Of a stretch of 64,000 nucleotides of DNA, positions 59,816 to 64,000 are shown piece after piece. Each line of letters begins with the position of its first letter. Positions within the stretch are counted from its first letter, which is position 1. The notes beneath the pieces were generated by a model. The model saw nothing but the letters and a program-made list of their open reading frames with translations, did not search any database and was not told where the DNA came from. Source of the DNA: Streptomyces sp. NBC_01750 (GTDB lineage: Bacteria; Actinomycetota; Actinomycetes; Streptomycetales; Streptomycetaceae). The position numbers and the translations under genes were made by a program. The stretch covers positions 8,744,001 to 8,808,000 of the forward strand of contig NZ_CP109137.1 of NCBI RefSeq assembly GCF_035918095.1. Direction: 5' to 3'.

Positions 59816-60240
59816 CAGGTGGTGATGCCGCGGAAGGTGCGGACGCCTGCCGCAGGTGCTGGCTCTGGCCGGGTGTGAACTCGGTCTTGCAGGCGTCGTC
59901 GCTGTAGTCCATGTAGTTGTGGATGGGGTCCAGCACGGGTGCGGGGCAGGTGTCCCTCCCCGCCGGGCGTCCCGAGGCGGGGCTGCTCTCGTACGGGGTG
60001 TCGTCTACGTAGTCGCCCGGTGCGTTGCACCCGCCTTGGAAGGTGTTGTAAGGCCGACCCAGTGGCCGACCTCGCTGGCCAGGGTCTTGCCCAGGCCGTG
60101 CGGGCCCGGGTTGCCGGGGCCCCGTACCGCCCGTACCGCCCGTGCGGCCCGTGCCGCTCGTAGACCCGCTCCCACCGCGACGCACACCACCCGCACCGCA
60201 GCCTCCGGCACGTACGGGGAGCCGCGCGGGGTGCTCGCCG
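59816..60240 (-). pseudogene. M43 (pappalysin-like) metalloprotease, C-terminal remnant
   Basis: On the minus strand the zinc motif reads [11 protein letters not shown], where HExxHWxGL is expected: the first His is Ser. After a frame change it continues [40 protein letters not shown] and [20 protein letters not shown], exactly the region after the zinc site in secreted M43 proteases, including the Met-turn YMDY. The N-terminal half is gone. A proline/glycine-rich frame upstream (60100-60296) is not protein-like. Catalysis is impossible in this form. Confidence 0.7.
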
Positions 60241-60414
60241 CTCTGCGGCCGTGCCGACGGAGTCTGGCCGCTATCAGGGCCCCTCTCGTCCGTCAAGTCC
60301 CGAAATGCAGGGTCATGACCGGTCCGCCCGGTTCAGGGCTTACTGGATGCACGGGTTCACCGGAGCAGCCGGACCACCTGGAACCCCCCACCCCCTCACC
60401 TCAAGGAGCCCGCC

Positions 60415-60756
60415 ATGATCCGCACCACTCGGACCCAGCGCCTGGCCGTCATCACCGCCACCACCGCCCTCGCCGCCGGAGGGGCCATGCTCTCCTCCAC
60501 CGCCCACGCCGCCCCGGCCCCCCACACCACCAAGATCAGCAACCAGCACGACGACCACCACAAGGACCGGTTCAAGAAGAAAGACAAGCCCAGCAAGAGC
60601 ACCAAGAAGACCACCGTCACCAAGCGCACCACGATCATCCGCCCCGACGGCACCATCATCATCAAGGAGAAGACAAAGACCATCGAACGCAGCAAGGGCT
60701 TCCACAAGTCCAACGCCCGCTTCGACAACACCCACACCAACAAGAAGGACAGCTGA
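60415..60756 (+). CDS. Secreted Lys/His/Thr-rich small protein
   Basis: A 113-aa protein with a Sec signal (TTRTQRLAVITATTALAAGG, cleavage near AHA, residue 32). It is followed by an extremely hydrophilic, basic chain: HDDHHKDRFKKKDKPSKSTK, TTVTKRTTIIRPDGTIIIKE and GFHKSNARFDNTHTNKKDS. AAGGAG lies 6 nt before the ATG. No family is recognised. Its charge suggests binding to cell-wall polyanions or DNA. It is flanked by remnants and stands alone. Confidence 0.7.
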   Translation: MIRTTRTQRLAVITATTALAAGGAMLSSTAHAAPAPHTTKISNQHDDHHKDRFKKKDKPSKSTKKTTVTKRTTIIRPDGTIIIKEKTKTIERSKGFHKSNARFDNTHTNKKDS

Positions 60757-61229
60757 CCCCACCGCCACCATGTCTCCGGGCCGACCGACCACCACCGCCG
60801 GCCCGGAACACTGCGCGGGGGAGCCGAACAAACGCCACGCTGATCCAGAGCCCGGGCATCCATCCGCCTCGCCCAGGCATGGGGCCGCCCCGGTGGACGG
60901 GATGCGGTTCGTCATCCGGTGCCGAGCGGGCCGGGTGCGGACCACAAGCGACAAGGCGGCCCGCACTCCTGCATGCTGCACGGTGAATCGGCGGATTCCG
61001 CATGATCGTCGCCCCGACCACGCCACTGAAAACCGTCAGCGCGCCGCTCACGAGCCTCGCGGGTGTCACGACCAGCGGTACGGGACGCCTCGTTCAGGCA
61101 CGGTGGTTGACGGTCTGAATCACCACGTCTTACGCCAGGGCACTGAGGAAGCAGACGACGGGTCGGCCAGCCCCATGGCCGTCAGCGCTCACATGCTCAC
61201 CGCTCACAGACATCCCGCTCGCGTCGAGG

Positions 61230-62408
61230 GTGCCCACGGCCGCGGGGACGCGGATACGTGGAGGGGCGGGAGAGTTCACCCCGATGCGCTTGCGCCGTCA
61301 GCGTCGGCTCATTGGCAGCGGCACACTGATCTTCACCGACACCGCCGCCACCTTCAACATCGAGCAGCGCGTCAAGACCTACCCGAACAAGGGAGGAAGC
61401 GGCTCCGACTTCGCCGAGTTCGACCAGCAGATCATGCTGGCCCCGACGCACATCGACCCCGAACTCAAAGGCGTCCACATGAAGTGGAACGTCGGATCGA
61501 CGTGCAAGTCCTGTGTGACGTCGAACACCAGGTGGGCGGACGACCAGAACAACCCTGCGGGTGTTGATGCGTACTGGCCCATCGAGATGGACGGCCGGTA
61601 CGGCGGCCGGTGGGGCACCATCCAGACCACCTGGTCCGGCACGGGCAAGGAGACCATCGACCTCGGATGGTCCATCACCGCCACCGTGGACGCCGGCGGA
61701 AACCCCGCAACAGCGAACTTCGGCACCAGCGGTGACGTGCGCGTCCGCGAACTCGCCCCCCGCTGCGACGACATCCTCAAGGGTGTGGCGCCCGGCTGTG
61801 TGCTGCCGTTCTTCAAGCCGACGTACACCGTCGACACCAACCTGTACCCGGCGGCCGGCGCGTACTACTGGCTGATGCAGGAGAAGATGCCCGACCACGC
61901 CGGCTCGGTGAAGTGGGACTCCCTCCTGCACTACCTCGGCCCGGACACCACGGTCACCAACCCCAATACCGGCAAGCCGTGGACGTCGGACAACAGCCGC
62001 AACAAGGTGTGCGGCAACTGGACCGCGCATCCTTCTGACGCTTCCGTGGGCTCGGTGGACTGCGACGAGTACGCCATGGCCTCCACCCACGAGAGCGGCG
62101 GCTTCCCCGGCGGCGTCAACCAGGTCACCAACGGGGACCAGTGTGCCCAGCTCTTCACCGACAAGATGGGCGACGGCTCGGCCAACTTCGGCCTTCTCGC
62201 CGACACACGAAAGGCTGTGGACGGGCCCAAGGGCACGGAGCGGTGCGGCCGTGCGGCTATTGCGAGCACGCAGAACCAGCAAGCCTTCAAGAGCTTCCCG
62301 GCTCCTTCGTGGCGCATGCTGGACGATGACGGATTCTTCGTCTCCAGCCCCGGGTTCGAGCACTGCGCGAACGCCAACACCACCTGCGCCTGGCGCAAGG
62401 TCGGCTGA
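61230..62408 (+). CDS. NucA/NucB-type nuclease-domain protein, N-terminus probably lost
   Basis: 392 aa as read. The C-terminal part carries the NucA/NucB signature VDCDEYAMASTHESGGFPGG with conserved Cys and acidic residues, followed by NQVTNGDQCAQLFTDKMGDG. The middle (WNVGSTCKSCVTSNTRWADD, WGTIQTTWSGTGKETIDLGW) is beta-rich with paired cysteines, as in secreted Streptomyces members. No signal peptide is visible at either the GTG at 61230 or the ATG at 61284, so the 5' end is likely truncated; homology seems to begin near residue 30. NucA/NucB enzymes are secreted DNases. It may be a stranded toxin-domain gene, given the Rhs and protease remnants nearby. Confidence 0.7.
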   Translation: MPTAAGTRIRGGAGEFTPMRLRRQRRLIGSGTLIFTDTAATFNIEQRVKTYPNKGGSGSDFAEFDQQIMLAPTHIDPELKGVHMKWNVGSTCKSCVTSNTRWADDQNNPAGVDAYWPIEMDGRYGGRWGTIQTTWSGTGKETIDLGWSITATVDAGGNPATANFGTSGDVRVRELAPRCDDILKGVAPGCVLPFFKPTYTVDTNLYPAAGAYYWLMQEKMPDHAGSVKWDSLLHYLGPDTTVTNPNTGKPWTSDNSRNKVCGNWTAHPSDASVGSVDCDEYAMASTHESGGFPGGVNQVTNGDQCAQLFTDKMGDGSANFGLLADTRKAVDGPKGTERCGRAAIASTQNQQAFKSFPAPSWRMLDDDGFFVSSPGFEHCANANTTCAWRKVG

Positions 62409-62822
62409 GGCGTCCTGACGACGCGCTGAAGGGGGGACCGGCCAACGGCCGGTGGTGCCATCCGGCACAGGTGAAACGGATCAGGACCGACCTCGCACCC
62501 CAAGACGTGCCCGCCGCCGACGAGAACCAGGAAGCCGCGCCATGAACACGGCGTGGCGGGTTTCAATTCGGCGGATTCGCCACGGAACGCTCTACCCGGG
62601 CACCCGGCTGTACTCCCTATGCGGCGCGGCCCTCGAGCTGGACCCGGTGCTCAAGGGCTTCGACGCCGGTTTCGACAGCTGAACCGCATGCGTCAGGGGG
62701 TACTGCGCGACGCGATGCCCTCAGTACGCGCATAGCTCCGTGCGGCCAGGCCGCACGACCGGCTCCCGGCCGTTCCACCCCCGCCGAAAGCGCGCACCGC
62801 CCGTCTTCGTCGAGACGATGTA
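62409..62822. other. Non-coding stretch with a small open frame
   Basis: A 46-codon frame from ATG 62541 (GGAAG upstream; NTAWRVSIRRIRHGTLYPGT) to 62682 is the only candidate and has no recognised family. Otherwise nothing is seen between the nuclease and the HAD gene. Confidence 0.3.
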
Positions 62823-63497
62823 TCACGCGCGGCCCTCGTATTCCGCGAGCAGGCTGGAGTCCAGGTGTGACAGAAGGTCCGCCGGGTTTTGATAGACGGC
62901 GGCTGCTCCGGCCTGTTCGAGATCCGCACGGGGGATGCCGCCGGACAGCAGCGCCACGGCCCGTACGCCCGCCCGGGTGGCCGCCTTCATGTCCCACACC
63001 GTGTCCCCGACGAAGACGGCCTCCCCAGCGGACGCTCCGACGAGTTCAAGCGCTTGGTGTACCGGGTCGGGTGCGGGCTTGCCGGCCTCGACGTCATCGG
63101 CCGAAGCCACGCCGGCGATGACGTCATCCGCGTCGATGGCCCGGCGCAGAGCCTTGAGCTCCGCTCCCCCCGCCGACGTGGCCAGCACGACACACCAACC
63201 CCGACCTGCGAGCGTACGCAGCAGGTCCTGGGCTCCGTCGAGAGCGGGGAGCCGGTCGAACCATGTGCCGTACAGCGTGTCATGGGCGGCTGCCAGGGCC
63301 TCGTCCTGGTCCCTGTCACGGTCTTCGCCCAGCAGATGGGCGATGAGGTCGGTCGCGCTGATTCCGATCGCCCGGTGGATCTGCCACATCGCCGCGTGGT
63401 ACCCCGCTTGCCGGAACGCCTCCCACCAGGCGATGACGTGGAGGTGGTTGGTGTCGGTGAGGGTGCCGTCGACGTCGAATAGAACCGCGGGTGGCAT
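62823..63497 (-). CDS. HAD-superfamily phosphatase (phosphoglycolate phosphatase / beta-PGM type)
   Basis: A 224-aa hydrolase with all four HAD motifs: AVLFDVDGTLTDTNHLHVIA (I, nucleophile Asp), VVLATSAGGAELKALRRAID (II), AGKPAPDPVHQALELVGASA (III, Lys) and AVFVGDTVWDMKAATRAGVR (IV). The cap domain of subclass I lies between motifs I and II (WWEAFRQAGYHAAMWQIHRA). The substrate is a small phosphorylated compound that cannot be read from the sequence. The ATG at 63497 has GAAAGGC upstream. Confidence 0.9.
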   Translation of the reverse strand: MPPAVLFDVDGTLTDTNHLHVIAWWEAFRQAGYHAAMWQIHRAIGISATDLIAHLLGEDRDRDQDEALAAAHDTLYGTWFDRLPALDGAQDLLRTLAGRGWCVVLATSAGGAELKALRRAIDADDVIAGVASADDVEAGKPAPDPVHQALELVGASAGEAVFVGDTVWDMKAATRAGVRAVALLSGGIPRADLEQAGAAAVYQNPADLLSHLDSSLLAEYEGRA

Positions 63498-63593
63498 GGA
63501 CGTTGCCTTTCAGAAGTGGGATTGGATTCACGGGTGATGGCCGCCGGGCCCCGGATCGGACGGGCCGGACGAGCGGCGGCGATACGGGACTGC

Positions 63594-64000
63594 TCAGAGC
63601 GCCCGCAATGCAGGCAGCAGCTGCTTTTCCGCCCAGTCGATGAAGGGCCGTTGCCGGTCGCCCCCCACTTGTACGAGTGCGACCTCGGTGAATCCCGCCT
63701 CGACGTACGGTCGGACGGCGTCGACGAACGCTCCGACGTCATCCCCGCACGGGATCGTCTCAGCCACATCCTCAGGCCTGACGTACGTCGTCGCGCCTTC
63801 GAAACCGGAGGGTCCCGGCAGCTCGGAGTTGACGGGCCAGCTCCCGAGGGCCCAGCGGAACTGGTCGTGGGCACGCGCCACAGCGGCGTCCCGGTCGGTG
63901 TCATAGCAGACCGGGAGCTGGCCGATCCGCGGTTTGCCCGCCCCTCCATGCCGGTCAAAGGCATCAAGCAGTTCGGCCTTCGGCTCGGTGGCGATGACCA
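63594..64000 (-). CDS. LLM-class flavin/F420-dependent oxidoreductase, cut by window edge
   Basis: The C-terminal ~135 residues are in the window and the frame is open to base 64000, so the start lies outside. It reads VIATEPKAELLDAFDRHGGA, GKPRIGQLPVCYDTDRDAAV, ARAHDQFRWALGSWPVNSEL, TYVRPEDVAETIPCGDDVGA and EVALVQVGGDRQRPFIDWAE, ending LLPALRAL. This matches the tail of F420-dependent, glucose-6-phosphate-dehydrogenase-like luciferase-family enzymes (the TIGR03557 type in my memory). The substrate is unknown. Confidence 0.85.
   Translation of the reverse strand, partial: VIATEPKAELLDAFDRHGGAGKPRIGQLPVCYDTDRDAAVARAHDQFRWALGSWPVNSELPGPSGFEGATTYVRPEDVAETIPCGDDVGAFVDAVRPYVEAGFTEVALVQVGGDRQRPFIDWAEKQLLPALRAL

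Noticed and set aside
1..64000. CRISPR arrays, rRNA genes or complete tRNA genes
   Set aside because: No regularly spaced repeats, rRNA cores or cloverleafs were noticed; only a T-arm-like fragment near 37200.

Overview
The window is very GC-rich, with actinomycete gene density and SD-led starts (many GTG). It carries WhiB-like, AraC, HxlR and LysR regulators, ricin-type lectins and a proteasome beta subunit. It reads as a Streptomyces accessory region, perhaps chromosome-arm DNA, dense in decayed insertion sequences. No family assignment was checked against a database; all come from motifs read in the sequence.

Left part (1-8061). The 3' half of a group II intron with a broken reverse transcriptase is followed by a LysR regulator. 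A nested set of mobile elements comes next: an IS701-type transposase fragment is interrupted by a second group II intron, whose reverse transcriptase is in turn split inside its YADD motif by a Recombinase-in-Trio (RIT) element. The RIT element has three overlapping tyrosine recombinase genes and 53-bp inverted repeats that are perfect by hand comparison.

Middle (8062-39481). This is a biosynthetic cluster of the salinosporamide/cinnabaramide type (gamma-lactam-beta-lactone proteasome inhibitors). Extender supply: crotonyl-CoA carboxylase/reductase and a double-length 3-hydroxyacyl-CoA dehydrogenase. Unusual amino acid supply: BacA/SalX-type prephenate decarboxylase, aminotransferase, PhzF-like isomerase, ornithine cyclodeaminase-like protein, PaaK-like ligase and two small alpha/beta-barrel proteins. 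Assembly: A-T NRPS protein, P450 fused in frame to an MbtH protein, and a giant ACP-KS-AT-AT-ACP-C protein fused to a SalC-like ketosynthase with a changed active site. Editing, export and resistance: type II thioesterase, MFS pump and a proteasome beta subunit with Val at mature position 49 and Phe at 45. A formyltransferase-family gene has no obvious place in the known pathway. Decayed remains of a second P450-MbtH pair lie behind the PKS. Two similar ~75-bp promoter-region sequences face outward from a TnpB relic, one in front of each supply operon.

Right part (39482-64000). AraC and VOC genes, a nonsense-mutated YjbR gene and a WhiB-like gene lead into a minus-strand operon of unknown function (two DUF2589 proteins, two unknown proteins, a peptidoglycan-binding peptidase), frameshifted in places. 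A compact minus-strand P450 / 30-aa peptide / P450 operon follows. It looks like a P450-modified RiPP locus and is the most promising undescribed system here. The rest holds two secreted ricin-type lectins, IS5, IS3 and Tn3 remnants, a DinB gene enclosed by IS-type inverted repeats, a GNAT acetyltransferase, a kinase fragment, STAS and winged-helix proteins, remains of an M43 protease and an Rhs repeat, a NucA/NucB-type nuclease, a HAD phosphatase, and a flavin/F420 oxidoreductase cut by the window edge.
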